64,000 nt of DNA from Osmia lignaria lignaria (taxonomy: Eukaryota; Arthropoda; Insecta; Hymenoptera; Megachilidae). The position numbers and the translations under genes were made by a program. The notes beneath the pieces are model-generated. The model had not been told where the DNA came from. It searched no databases and saw only the letters and a list, made by a program, of their open reading frames with translations. The stretch spans positions 10,276,001 to 10,340,000 of the forward strand of contig NW_027478165.1 in NCBI RefSeq assembly GCF_051020975.1, written 5' to 3'. Shown piece by piece: positions 25,894-39,095 of the stretch (within the stretch, counting starts at the first letter, position 1; each line of letters opens with the position of its first letter).

Positions 25894-26537
25894 GATCAGA
25901 TGCGTAGTTCTCGAGATATATCAAGATATTTAAAAGTTCCGAAGCCGCACCAACATAATAGAGATACAGAAACACCGTGGCCCCTTTCTTTGAGATAACT
26001 CTGCACTATTGCGAGCTGCAAATGCCACTTCCAGCTTAGCTGTGCAGAGGAAGAACAACAAGAAGAAGAAATATCTCGAAATATGTCCGTCAGGCCAGTT
26101 CCTTTGAGTTGAATCTGCAAATATCTCGGAAACGAAGCGAGCTATGGCAAAATGTTAAGAGACCTTTTTTGTAGAGAATTATGTTTCCTACAATTTATGT
26201 TCTATGATATTTTTTGATCAGATGCGTAGTTCTCGAGATATATCAAGATATTTAAAAGTTCCGAAGCCGCACCAACATAATAGAGATACAGAAACACCGT
26301 GGCCCCTTTCTTTGAGATAACTCTGCACGATTGCGAGCTGGAAATGCCACTTCCAGTTTAGCTGTGCAGAAGAAGAACAACAAGAAGAAGAAATATCTCG
26401 AAATATGTCCATCAGGACCCTTCCCTTGAGTTAAATCTGCAAATATCACGGAAACGAAGCGAGCTATGGCAAAATGTTAAGAGACCTTTTTTGTAGAGAA
26501 TTAAGTTTCCTACTTTTTATGTTCTATGATATTTTTT
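25894..26537 (+). repeat. Satellite monomers C and D entering the hexamer zone
   Basis: A type C monomer at 25894 (with GAGTTGAATC) precedes a D-type monomer at 26216 with GTCCATCAGGACCC. The latter belongs to the family that closes each unit of the hexameric block to the right (28148, 29758, 31690). It also carries TATCACGG in place of TATCTCGG near 26447. Confidence 0.78.
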
Positions 26538-29500
26538 GATCAGATGCGTAGTTCTCGAGATATATCAAGATATTTAAAAGCTCCGAAGCTGCACCAACAT
26601 AATAGAGGTACCGAAACACCGTGGCCCCTTTCTTTGAGATAACTCTGCACTATTGCGAGCTGCAAATGCCACTTCCAGCTTAGCTGTGGAGAAGAAGAAC
26701 AACAAGAAGAAGAAATATCTCGAAATATGTCGGTCAGGCCCCTTCCCTTGAGATAAATCTGCAAATATCTCGGAAACGAAGCGAGCTATGCCAAAATGTT
26801 AAGAGACCTTATTTGTAGAGAATTAAGTTTCCTACTTTTTATGTTCTATGATATTTTTTGATCAGATGCGTAGTTCTCGAGATATATCGAGATATTTAAA
26901 AGTTCCGAAGCCGCACCAAAATAATAGAGATACAGAAACACCGTGGCCCCTTTCTTTGAGATAACTGTGCACTATTGCGAGCTGCAAATGCCACTTCCAG
27001 CTTAGCTGTGCAGAAGAAGAACAACAAGAAGAAGAAATATCCCGAAATATGTCCGTCAGGCCCCTTCCCTTGAGATAAATCTGCAAATATCTCGGAAACG
27101 AAGCGAGCTATGGCAAAATGTTGAGAGACCTTTTTGGTAGAGAATGAAGTTTCCTACTTTTTATGTTCTATGATATTTTTTGATCAGATGCGTAGTTCTC
27201 GAGATATATCAAGATATTTAAAAGTTCCGAAGCCGCACCAACATAATAGAGATACAGAAACACCGTGGCCCCTTTCTTTGAGATAACTCTGCACTAGTGC
27301 GAGCCGCAAATGCCACTTCCAGCTTAGCTGTGCAGAAGAAGAACAACAAGAAGAAGAAATATCTCGAAATATGTCCGTCAGGCCCCTTCCCTTGAGATAA
27401 ATCTGCAAATATCTCGGAAACGAAGCGAGCTATGGCAAAATGTTAAGAGACCTCTTTTGTAGAGAATTAAGTTTCCTACTTTTTATGTTCTATGATATTT
27501 TTCGATCAGATTCGTAGTTCTCGAGATATATCAAGATATTTAAAAGTTCCGAAGCCGCACCAACATAATAGAGATACAGAAACACCGTGGCCCCTTTCTT
27601 TGAGATAACTCTGCACTACTGCGAGCTGCAAATGCCACTTCCAGCTTAGCTGTGCAGAAGAAGAACAACAAGAAGAAGAAATATCTCGAAATATGTCCGT
27701 CAGGCCCCTTCCCTTGAGATAAATCTGCAAATATCTCGGAAACGAAGCGAGCTATGGCAAAATGTTAAGAGACCTGTTTTGTAGAGAATTAAGTTTCCTA
27801 CTTTTTATGTTCTATGATATTTTTCGATCAGATGCGTAGTTCTCGAGATATATCAAGATATTTAAAAGTTCCGAAGCCGCACCAACATAATAGAGATACA
27901 GAAACACCGTGGCCCCTTTCTTTGAGATAACTCTGCACTATTGCGAGCTGCAAATGCCACATCCAGCTTAGCTGTGCAGAAGAAGAACAACAAGAAGAAG
28001 AAATATCTCGAAATATGTCCGTCAGACCCCTTCCCTTGAGATAAATCTGCAAATATCTCGGAAACGAAGCGAGCTGCGGCAAAATGTTAAGAGACCTTTT
28101 TTGTAGAAAATTAGGTTTCCTACTTTTTATGTTCTATGATATTTTTTGATCAGATGCGTAGTTCTCGAGATATATCAAGATATTTAAAAGTTCCGAAGCC
28201 GCACCAACATAATAGAGATACAGAAACACCGTGGCCCCTTTCTTTGAGATAACTCTGCACGATTGCGAGCTGGAAATGCCACTTCCAGTTTAGCTGTGCA
28301 GAAGAAGAACAACAAGAAGAAGAAATATCTCGAAATATGTCCATCAGGACCCTTCCCTTGAGATAAATCTGCAAATATCTCGGAAACGAAGCGAGCTATT
28401 GCAAAACGTTAAGAGACCTTTTTTGTAGAGAATTAAGTTTCCTACTTTTTATGTTCTATGATATTTTTTGATCAGATGCGTAGTTCTCGAGATATATCAA
28501 GATATTTAAAAGCTCCGAAGCTGCACCAACATAATAGAGGTACCGAAACACCGTGGCCCCTTTCTTTGAGATAACTCTGCACTATTGCGAGCTGCAAATG
28601 CCACTTCCAGCTTAGCTGTGGAGAAGAAGAACAACAAGAAGAAGAAATATCTCGAAATATGTCCGTCAGGCCCCTTCCCTTGAGATAAATCTGCAAATAT
28701 CTCGGAAACGAAGCGAGCTATGCCAAAATGTTAAGAGACCTTATTTGTAGAGAATTAAGTTTCCTACTTTTTATGTTCTATGATATTTTTTGATCAGATG
28801 CGTAGTTCTCGAGATATATCGAGATATTTAAAAGTTCCGAAGCCGCACCAACATAATAGAGATACAGAAACACCGTGGCCCCTTTCTTTGAGATAACTGT
28901 GCACTATTGCGAGCTGCAAATGCCACTTCCAGCTTAGCTGTGCAGAAGAAGAACAACAAGAAGAAGAAATATCCCGAAATATGTCCGTCAGGCCCCTTCC
29001 CTTGAGATAAATCTGCAAATATCTCGGAAACGAAGCGAGCTATGGCAAAATGTTAAGAGACCTCTTTTGTAGACAATTAAGTTTCCTACTTTTTATCTTC
29101 TATGATATTTTCTGATCAGATTCGTAGTTCTCGAGATATATCAAGATATTTAAAAGTTCCGAAGCCGCACCAACATAATAGAGATACAGAAACACCGTGG
29201 CCCCTTTCTTTGAGATAACTCTGCACTACTGCGAGCTGCAAATGCCACTTCCAGCTTAGCTGTGCAGAAGAAGAACAACAAGAAGAAGAAATATCTCGAA
29301 ATATGTCCGTCAGGCCCCTTCCCTTGAGATAAATCTGCAAATATCTCGGAAACGAAGCGAGCTATGGCAAAATGTTAAGAGACCTGTTTTGTAGAGAATT
29401 AAGTTTCCTACTTTTTATGTTCTATGATATTTTTCGATCAGATGCGTAGTTCTCGAGATATATCAAGATATTTAAAAGTTCCGAAGCCGCACCAACATAA

Positions 29501-32333
29501 TAGAGATACAGAAACACCGTGGCCCCTTTCTTTGAGATAACTCTGCACTATTGCGAGCTGCAAATGCCACTTCCAGCTTAGCTGTGCAGAAGAAGAACAA
29601 CAAGAAGAAGAAATATCTCGAAATATGTCCGTCAGACCCCTTCCCTTGAGATAAATCTGCAAATATCTCGGAAACGAAGCGAGCTACGGCAAAATGTTAA
29701 GAGACCTTTTTTGTAGAAAATTAGGTTTCCTACTTTTTATGTTCTATGATATTTTTTGATCAGATGCGTAGTTCTCGAGATATATCAAGATATTTAAAAG
29801 TTCCGAAGCCGCACCAACATAATAGAGATACAGAAACACCGTGGCCCCTTTCTTTGAGATAACTCTGCACGATTGCGAGCTGGAAATGCCACTTCCAGTT
29901 TAGCTGTGCAGAAGAAGAACAACAAGAAGAAGAAATATCTCGAAATATGTCCATCAGGACCCTTCCCTTGAGATAAATCTGCAAATATCTCGGAAACGAA
30001 GCGAGCTATTGCAAAACGTTAAGAGACCTTTTTTGTAGAGAATTAAGTTTCCTACTTTTTATGTTCTATGATATTTTTTGATCAGATGCGTAGTTCTCGA
30101 GATATATCGAGATATTTAAAAGTTCCGAAGCCGCACCAAAATAATAGAGATACAGAAACACCGTGGCCCCTTTCTTTGAGATAACTGTGCACTATTGCGA
30201 GCTGCAAATGCCACTTCCAGCTTAGCTGTGCAGAAGAAGAACAACAAGAAGAAGAAATATCCCGAAATATGTCCGTCAGGCCCCTTCCCTTGAGATAAAT
30301 CTGCAAATATCTCGGAAACGAAGCGAGCTATGGCAAAATGTTGAGAGACCTTTTTTGTAGAGAATTAAGTTTCCTACTTTTTATGTTCTATGATATTTTT
30401 TGATCAGATGCGTAGTTCTCGAGATATATCAAGATATTTAAAAGCTCCGAAGCTGCACCAACATAATAGAGGTACCGAAACACCGTGGCCCCTTTCTTTG
30501 AGATAACTCTGCACTATTGCGAGCTGCAAATGCCACTTCCAGCTTAGCTGTGGAGAAGAAGAACAACAAGAAGAAGAAATATCTCGAAATATGTCCGTCA
30601 GGCCCCTTCCCTTGAGATAAATCTGCAAATATCTCGGAAACGAAGCGAGCTATGCCAAAATGTTAAGAGACATTATTTGTAGAGAATTAAGTTTCCTACT
30701 TTTTATGTTCTATGATATTTTTTGATCAGATGCGTAGTTCTCGAGATATATCGAGATATTTAAAAGTTCCGAAGCCGCACCAACATAATAGAGATACAGA
30801 AACACCGTGGCCCCTTTCTTTGAGATAACTGTGCACTATTGCGAGCTGCAAATGCCACTTCCAGCTTAGCTGTGCAGAAGAAGAACAACAAGAAGAAGAA
30901 ATATCCCGAAATATGTCCGTCAGGCCCCTTCCCTTGAGATAAATCTGCAAATATCTCGGAAACGAAGCGAGCTATGGCAAAATGTTAAGAGACCTCTTTT
31001 GTAGACAATTAAGTTTCCTACTTTTTATCTTCTATGATATTTTCTGATCAGATTCGTAGTTCTCGAGATATATCAAGATATTTAAAAGTTCCGAAGCCGC
31101 ACCAACATAATAGAGATACAGAAACACCGTGGCCCCTTTCTTTGAGATAACTCTGCACTACTGCGAGCTGCAAATGCCACTTCCAGCTTAGCTGTGCAGA
31201 AGAAGAACAACAAGAAGAAGAAATATCTCGAAATATGTCCGTCAGGCCCCTTCCCTTGAGATAAATCTGCAAATATCTCGGAAACGAAGCGAGCTATGGC
31301 AAAATGTTAAGAGACCTGTTTTGTAGAGAATTAAGTTTCCTACTTTTTATGTTCTATGATATTTTTCGATCAGATGCGTAGTTCTCGAGATATATCAAGA
31401 TATTTAAAAGTTCCGAAGCCGCACCAACATAATAGAGATACAGAAACACCGTGGCCCCTTTCTTTGAGATAACTCTGCACTATTGCGAGCTGCAAATGCC
31501 ACTTCCAGCTTAGCTGTGCAGAAGAAGAACAACAAGAAGAAGAAATATCTCGAAATATGTCCGTCAGACCCCTTCCCTTGAGATAAATCTGCAAATATCT
31601 CGGAAACGAAGCGAGCTACGGCAAAATGTTAAGAGACCTTTTTTGTAGAAAATTAGGTTTCCTACTTTTTATGTTCTATGATATTTTTTGATCAGATGCG
31701 TAGTTCTCGAGATATATCAAGATATTTAAAAGTTCCGAAGCCGCACCAACATAATAGAGATACAGAAACACCGTGGCCCCTTTCTTTGAGATAACTCTGC
31801 ACGATTGCGAGCTGGAAATGCCACTTCCAGTTTAGCTGTGCAGAAGAAGAACAACAAGAAGAAGAAATATCTCGAAATATGTCCATCAGGACCCTTCCCT
31901 TGAGATAAATCTGCAAATATCTCGGAAACGAAGCGAGCTATTGCAAAACGTTAAGAGACCTTTTTTGTAGAGAATTAAGTTTCCTACTTTTTATGTTCTA
32001 TGATATTTTTTGATCAGATGCGTAGTTCTCGAGATATATCGAGATATTTAAAAGTTCCGAAGCCGCACCAAAATAATAGAGATACAGAAACACCGTGGCC
32101 CCTTTCTTTGAGATAACTGTGCACTATTGCGAGCTGCAAATGCCACTTCCAGCTTAGCTGTGCAGAAGAAGAACAACAAGAAGAAGAAATATCCCGAAAT
32201 ATGTCCGTCAGGCCCCTTCCCTTGAGATAAATCTGCAAATATCTCGGAAACGAAGCGAGCTATGGCAAAATGTTGAGAGACCTTTTTTGTAGAGAATTAA
32301 GTTTCCTACTTTTTATGTTCTATGATATTTTTT
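26538..32333 (+). repeat. Hexameric HOR block, 1932 bp unit, three units
   Basis: Units start at 26538, 28470 and 30402, each six monomers long. Unit order (second and third) is: (1) AGCTCCGAAGCTGC with AGAGGTACCG and CTGTGGAG; (2) AACTGTGC with ATATCCCG; (3) GATTCGTAG with CACTACTGC; (4) GTCAGACCCC with CTACGGC or CTGCGGC; (5) D-type with CATCAGGACCC and TTGCAAAACG; (6) ACCAAAATAATAG with GTTGAGAGACC. Units two and three differ at only a few bases seen by eye, for example CATTATTTG at 30671. In the first unit the ACCAAAATAATAG monomer sits in slot 2, an extra type A/B monomer (27182) fills slot 3, and the order then rejoins. Confidence 0.88.
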
Positions 32334-33943
32334 GATCAGATGCGTAGATCTCGAGATATATCAAGATATTTAAAAGTTCCGAAGCCGCACCAACATAATA
32401 GAGATACAGAAACACCGTGGCCCCTCTCTTTGAGATAACTCTGCACAATTGCGAGCTGCAAATGCCACTTCCAGCTTAGCTGTGCAGAAGAAGAACAACA
32501 AGAAGAAGAAATATCTCGAAATATGTCCGTCAGGCCCCTTCCCTTGAGATAAATCGGCAAGTATCTCGGAAACGAAGCGAGCTATGGCAAAATGTTGAGA
32601 GACCTTTTTTGTAGAGAATTAAGTTTCCTACTTTTTATGTTCTATGATATTTTTTGATCAGATGCGTAGATCTCGAGATATATCAAGATATTTAAAAGTT
32701 CCGAAGCGGCACCAACATAATAGAGATACAGAAACACCGTGGCCCCTTTCTTTGAGATAACTCTGCACTATTGCGAGCTGCAAATGCCACTTCCAGCTTA
32801 GCTGTGCAGAAGAAGAACAACAAGAAGAAGAAATATCTCGAAATATGTCCGTCAGGCCCCTTCCCTTGAGATAAATCTGCAAATATCTCGGAAACGAAGC
32901 GAGCTACGGCAAAATGTTAAGAGACCTTTTTTGTAGAAAATTAGGTTTCCTACTTTTTATGTTCTATGATATTTTTTGATCAGATGCGTAGTTCTCGAGA
33001 TATATCAAGATATTTAAAAGTTCCGAAGCCGCACCAACATAATAGAGATACAGAAACACCGTGGCCCCTTTCTTTGAGATAACTCTGCACTATTGCGAGC
33101 TGCAAATGCCACTTCCAGCTTAGCTGTGCAGAAGAAGAACAACAAGAAGAAGAAATATCTCGAAATATGTCCGTCAGGCCCCTTCCCTTGAGATAAATCT
33201 GCAAATATCTCGGAAACGAAGCGAGCTATGGCAAAATGTTAAGAGACCTTTTTTGTATGGAATTATGTTTCCTACTTTTTATGTTCTATGATATTTTTTG
33301 ATCAGACGCGTAGTTCTCGAGATATATCAAGATATTTAAAAGTTCCGAAGCCGCACCAACATAATAGAGATACAGAAACACCGTGGCCCCTTTCTTTGAG
33401 ATAACTCTGCACTAATGCGAGCTGCGAATATCACTTCCAGCTTAGCTGTGCAGAAGAAGAACAACAAGAAGAAGAAATATCACGAAATATGTCCGTTAGG
33501 CCCCTTCCCTTGAGATAAATCTGCAAATATCTCGGAAACGAAGCGAGCTATGGCAAAATGTTAAGAGACCTTTTCTGTAGAGAATTAAGTTTTCTACTTT
33601 TTATGTTCCATGATATTTTTTGATCAGATGCGTAGTTCTCGAGATATATCAAGATATTTAAAAGTTCCGAAGCGGCACCAACATAATAGAGATACAGAAA
33701 CACCGTGGCCCCTTTCTTTGAGATAACTCTGCACTATTGCGAGCTGCAAATGCCACTTCCAGCTTAGCTGTGCAGAAGAAGAACAACAAGAAGAAGAAAT
33801 ATCTCGAAATATGTCCGTCAGGCCCCTTCCCTTGAGATAAATCTGCAAATATCTCGGAAACGAAGCGAGCTACGGCAAAATGTTAAGAGACCTTTTTTGT
33901 AGAAAATTAGGTTTCCTACTTTTTATGTTCTATGATATTTTTT
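32334..33943 (+). repeat. Satellite monomers with GTAGATCTCGAG and ATCACGAAATATG variants
   Basis: Five monomers related to the hexamer at 33.9-37.5 kb. 32334 and 32656 have GTAGATCTCGAG. 32656 and 33622 share GAAGCGGCACC, CTACGGC and AAATTAGG. 33300 has CACTAATGCG, CTGCGAATATCAC, ATCACGAAATATG, GTCCGTTAGG, TTTTCTGTAG and AGTTTTCTAC. The last five markers recur at 34446-34586 and 36378-36518, so 33300 is a donor or recipient of that tract. Confidence 0.8.
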
Positions 33944-36900
33944 GATCAGATGCGTAGTTCTCGAGATATATCAAGATATTTAAAAGTTCCGAAGCCGCAC
34001 CAACATAATAGAGATACAGAAACACCGTGGCCCCTTTCTTTGAGATAACTCTGCACGATTGCGAGCTGGAAATGCCACTTCCAGTTTAGCTGTGCAGAAG
34101 AAGAACAACAAGAAGAAGAAATATCTCGAAATATGTCCGTCAGGCCCCTTCCCTTGAGATAAATCGGCAAGTATCTCGGAAACGAAGCGAGCTATGGCAA
34201 AATGTTGAGAGACCTTTTTTGTAGAGAATTAAGTTTCCTACTTTTTATGTTCTATGATATTTTTTGATCAGATGCGTAGATCTCGAGATATATCAAGATA
34301 TTTAAAAGTTCCGAAGCCGCACCAACATAATAGAGATACAGAAACACCGTGGCCCCTTTCTTTGAGATAACTCTGCACTATTGCGAGCTGCAAATGCCAC
34401 TTCCAGCTTAGCTGTGCAGAAGAAGAACAACAAGAAGAAGAAATATCACGAAATATGTCCGTTAGGCCCCTTCCCTTGAGATAAATCTGCAAATATCTCG
34501 GAAACGAAGCGAGCTATGGCAAAATGTTAAGAGACCTTTTCTGTAGAGAATTAAGTTTTCTACTTTTTATGTTCCATGATATTTTTTGATCAGATGCGTA
34601 GTTCTCGAGATACATCAAGATATTTAAAAGTTCTGAAGCTGCACCAACATAATAGAGATACAGAAACACCGTGGCCCCTTTCTTTGAGATAACTCTGCAC
34701 TAGTGCGAGCCGCAAATGCCACTTCCAGCTTAGCTGTGCAGAAGAAGAACAACAAGAAGAAGAAATATCTCGAAATATGTCCGTCAGGCCCCTTCCCTTG
34801 AGATAAATCTGCAAATATCTCGGAAACGAAGCGAGCTACGGCAAAATGTTAAGAGACCTTTTTTGTAGAAAATTAGGTTTCCTACTTTTTATGTTCTATG
34901 ATATTTTTTGATCAGATGCGTAGTTCTCGAGATATATCAAGATATTTAAAAGTTCCGAAGCCGCACCAACATAATAGAGATACAGAAACACCGTGGCCCC
35001 TTTCTTTGAGATAACTCTGCACGATTGCGAGCTGGAAATGCCACTTCCAGCTTAGCTGTGCAGAGGAAGAACAACAAGAAGAAGAAATATCTCGAAATAT
35101 GTCCGTCAGGCCAGTTCCTTTGAGCTGAATCTGCAAATATCTCAGAAACGAAGCGAGCTATGGCAAAATGTTAAGAGACGTTTTTTGTAGAGAATTATGT
35201 TTCCTACAATTTATGTTCTATGATATTTTTTGATCAGAAGCGTAGTTTTCGAGATATATCGAGATATTTAAAAGTTCCGAAGCCGCACCAACATAATAGG
35301 GATACAGAAACACCGTGGCCCCTTTCTTTGAGATAACTCTGCACTAGTGCGAGCCGCAAATGCCACTTCCAGCTTAGCTGTGCAGAAGAAGAACAACAAG
35401 AAGAAGAAATATCTCGAAATATGTCCGTCAGGCCCCTTCCCTTGAGATAAATCTGCAAATATCTCGGAAACGAAGCGAGCTATGCCAAAATGTTGAGAGA
35501 CCTTATTTGTAGAGAATTAAGTTTCCTACTTTTTATGTTCTATGATATTTTTTGATCAGATGCGTAGTTCTCGAGATATATCGAGATATTTAAAAGTTCC
35601 GAAGCCGCACCAACATAATAGAGATACAGAAACACCGTGGCCCCTTTCTTTGAGATAACTGTGCACTATTGCGAGCTGCAAATGCCACTTCCAGCTTAGC
35701 TGTGCAGAAGAAGAACAACAAGAAGAAGAAATATCCCGAAATATGTCCGTCAGGCCCCTTCCCTTGAGATAAATCTGCAAATATCTCGGAAACGAAGCGA
35801 GCTATGGCAAAATGTTAAGAGACCTTTTTTGTAGAGAATTAAGTTTCCTACTTTTTATCTTCTATGATGTTTTCTGATCAGATTCGTAGTTCTCGAGATA
35901 TATCAAGATATTTAAAAGTTTCGAAGCCGCACCAACATAATAGAGATACAGAAACACCGTGGCCCCTCTCTTTGAGATAACTCTGCACAATTGCGAGCTG
36001 CAAATGCCACTTCCAGCTTAGCTGTGCAGAAGAAGAACAACAAGAAGAAGAAATATCTCGAAATATGTCCGTCAGGCCCCTTCCCTTGAGATAAATCGGC
36101 AAGTATCTCGGAAACGAAGCGAGCTATGGCAAAATGTTGAGAGACCTTTTTTGTAGAGAATTAAGTTTCCTACTTTTTATGTTCTATGATATTTTTTGAT
36201 CAGATGCGTAGATCTCGAGATATATCAAGATATTTAAAAGTTCCGAAGCCGCAACAACATAATAGAGATACAGAAACACCGTGGCCCCTTTCTTTGAGAT
36301 AACTCTGCACTATTGCGAGCTGCAAATGCCACTTCCAGCTTAGCTGTGCAGAAGAAGAACAACAAGAAGAAGAAATATCACGAAATATGTCCGTTAGGCC
36401 CCTTCCCTTGAGATAAATCTGCAAATATCTCGGAAACGAAGCGAGCTATGGCAAAATGTTAAGAGACCTTTTCTGTAGAGAATTAAGTTTTCTACTTTTT
36501 ATGTTCCATGATATTTTTTGATCAGATGCGTAGTTCTCGAGATACATCAAGATATTTAAAAGTTCTGAAGCTGCACCAACATAATAGAGATACAGAAACA
36601 CCGTGGCCCCTTTCTTTGAGATAACTCTGCACTAGTGCGAGCCGCAAATGCCACTTCCAGCTTAGCTGTGCAGAAGAAGAACAACAAGAAGAAGAAATAT
36701 CTCGAAATATGTCCGTCAGGCCCCTTCCCTTGAGATAAATCTGCAAATATCTCGGAAACGAAGCGAGCTACGGCAAAATGTTAAGAGACCTTTTTTGTAG
36801 AAAATTAGGTTTCCTACTTTTTATGTTCTATGATATTTTTTGATCAGATGCGTAGTTCTCGAGATATATCAAGATATTTAAAAGTTCCGAAGCCGCACCA

Positions 36901-37485
36901 ACATAATAGAGATACAGAAACACCGTGGCCCCTTTCTTTGAGATAACTCTGCACGATTGCGAGCTGGAAATGCCACTTCCAGCTTAGCTGTGCAGAGGAA
37001 GAACAACAAGAAGAAGAAATATCTCGAAATATGTCCGTCAGGCCAGTTCCTTTGAGCTGAATCTGCAAATATCTCGGAAACGAAGCGAGCTATGGCAAAA
37101 TGTTAAGAGACGTTTTTTGTAGAGAATTATGTTTCCTACAATTTATGTTCTATGATATTTTTTGATCAGAAGCGTAGTTTTCGAGATATATCGAGATATT
37201 TAAAAGTTCCGAAGCCGCACCAACATAATAGGGATACAGAAACACCGTGGCCCCTTTCTTTGAGATAACTCTGCACTAGTGCGAGCCGCAAATGCCACTT
37301 CCAGCTTAGCTGTGCAGAAGAAGAACAACAAGAAGAAGAAATATCTCGAAATATGTCCGTCAGGCCCCTTCCCTTGAGATAAATCTGCAAATATCTCGGA
37401 AACGAAGCGAGCTATGGCAAAATGTTAAGAGACGTTTTTTGTAGAGAATTATGTTTCCTACAATTTATGTTCTATGCTATTTTTT
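33944..37485 (+). repeat. Hexameric HOR, offset 1932 bp, two units
   Basis: Monomers 33944 to 35232 correspond in order to 35876 to 37164. Shared markers are AAATCGGCAAGTATC, GTAGATCTCGAG, ATCACGAAATATG with GTCCGTTAGG, GAGATACATC with AGTTCTGAAGCTGC, a C-patch monomer with AGCTGGAAATG, and a B monomer with AATAGGGATAC. Differences include GCCGCAACAAC (36250), TCTCAGAAAC (35152) and the left half of the first monomer. It has the same period as the 26.5-32.3 kb block but different monomer content. Confidence 0.85.
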
Positions 37486-38451
37486 GATCAGAAGCGTAGT
37501 TTTCGAGATATATCGAGATATTTAAAAGTTCCGAAGCAGCACCAACATAATAGAGATACAGAAACACCGTGGCCCCTCTCTTTGAGATAACTCTGCACTA
37601 TTGCGAGCTGGAAATGCCACTTCCAGTTTAGCTGTGCAGAAGAAGAACAACAAGAAGAAGAAATATCTCGAAATATGTCCGTCAGGCCCCTTCCCTTGAG
37701 ATAAATCTGCAAATATCTCGGAAACGAAGCGAGCTATTGCAAAATGTTAAGAGACCTTTTTTGTTGAGAATTGAGTTTCCTACTTTTTATGTTCTATGAT
37801 ATTTTTTGATCAGATGCGTAGTTCTCGAGATACATCAAGATATTTAAAAGTTAAGAAGCCGCACCAACATAATAGAGATACAGAAACACCGTGGCCCCTT
37901 TCTTTGAGATAACTCTGCACTATTGCGAGCTGGAAATGCCACTTCCAGTTTAGCTGTGCAGAAGAAGAACAACAAGAAGAAGAAATATCTCGAAATATGT
38001 CCGTTAGGCCCCTTCCCTTGAGATAAATCTGCAAATATCTCGGAAACGAAGCGAGCTATGGCAAAATGTTAAGAGACCTTTTTTGTAGAGAATTAAGTTT
38101 CCTACGTTTTATGTTGAATGATATTTTTTGATCAGATGCGTAGTTCTCGAGATATATCAAGATATTTAAAAGTTCCGAAGCAGCACCAACATAATAGAGA
38201 TACAGAAACACCGTGGCCCCTTTCTTTGAGATAACTCTGCACTATTGCGAGCTGCAAATGCCACTTCCAGCTTAGCTGTGCAGAGGAAGAACAACAAGAA
38301 GAAGAAATATCTCGAAATATGTCCGTCAGGCCAGTTCCTTTGAGCTGAATCTGCAAATATCTCGGAAACGAAGCGAGCTATGGCAAAATGTTAAGAGACC
38401 TTTTTTGTAGAGAATTATGTTTCCTACTTTTTATGTTCTATGATATTTTTT
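37486..38451 (+). repeat. Satellite monomers D, D, C
   Basis: 37486 is a B/D mosaic with TATGCTATTTTTTG and AGCAGCACC. 37808 is D-type with AGTTAAGAAGCC, a marker also seen at 60021. 38130 is type C with AGCAGCACC preceded by CTACGTTTTATGTTGAATG. No unique sequence is present. Confidence 0.8.
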
Positions 38452-39095
38452 GATCAGACGCGTAGCTCTCGAGATATATCAAGATATTTAAAAGTTCCGA
38501 AGCCGCACCAACATAATAGAGATACAGAAACACCGTGGCCCCTCTCTTTGAGATAACTCTGCACTATTGCGAGCTGGAAATGCCACTTCCAGTTTAGCTG
38601 TGCAGAAGAAGAACAACAAGAAGAAGAAATATCTCGAAATATGTCCGTCAGGCCCCTTCCCTTGAGATATATCTGCAAATATCTCGGAAACGAAGCGAGC
38701 TATGGCAAAATGTTAAGAGACCTTTTTTGTAGAGAATTATGTTTCCTACTTTTTATGTTCTATGATATTTTTTGATCAGACGCGTAGCTCTCGAGATATA
38801 TCAAGATATTTAAAAGTTCCGAAGCCGCACCAACATAATAGAGATACAGAAACACCGTGGCCCCTCTCTTTGAGATAACTCTGCACTATTGCGAGCTGGA
38901 AATGCCACTTCCAGTTTAGCTGTGCAGAAGAAGAACAACAAGAAGAAGAAATATCTCGAAATATGTCCGTTAGGCCCCTTCCCTTGAGATAAATCTGCAA
39001 ATATCTCGGAAACGAAGCGAGCTATGGCAAAATGTTAAGAGACCTTTTTTGTAGAGAATTAAGTTTCCTACTTTTTATGTTCTATGATATTTTTT
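38452..39095 (+). repeat. Tandem D-type doublet with CAGACGCGTAGCTCTCG
   Basis: Two adjacent monomers (38452, 38774) share GACGCGTAGCTCTCGAG, CCCCTCTC and the D hairpin variant. They differ near their right ends, where the first has GATATATC and the second has GTCCGTTAGG with GATAAATC. The GCGTAGCTCTCG left end recurs in the hexamer at 41672, 43603 and 45534, so this is a likely source haplotype. Confidence 0.83.

Noticed and set aside
26538..32333. Assembly artefact (read-overlap duplication) as the cause of near-identical HOR units
   Set aside because: It cannot be excluded from sequence alone. However, units carry private substitutions (for example CATTATTTG at 30671), slot rearrangements and different periods in different places, which fits real turnover better than one repeated assembly error. 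Spanning long reads would decide.
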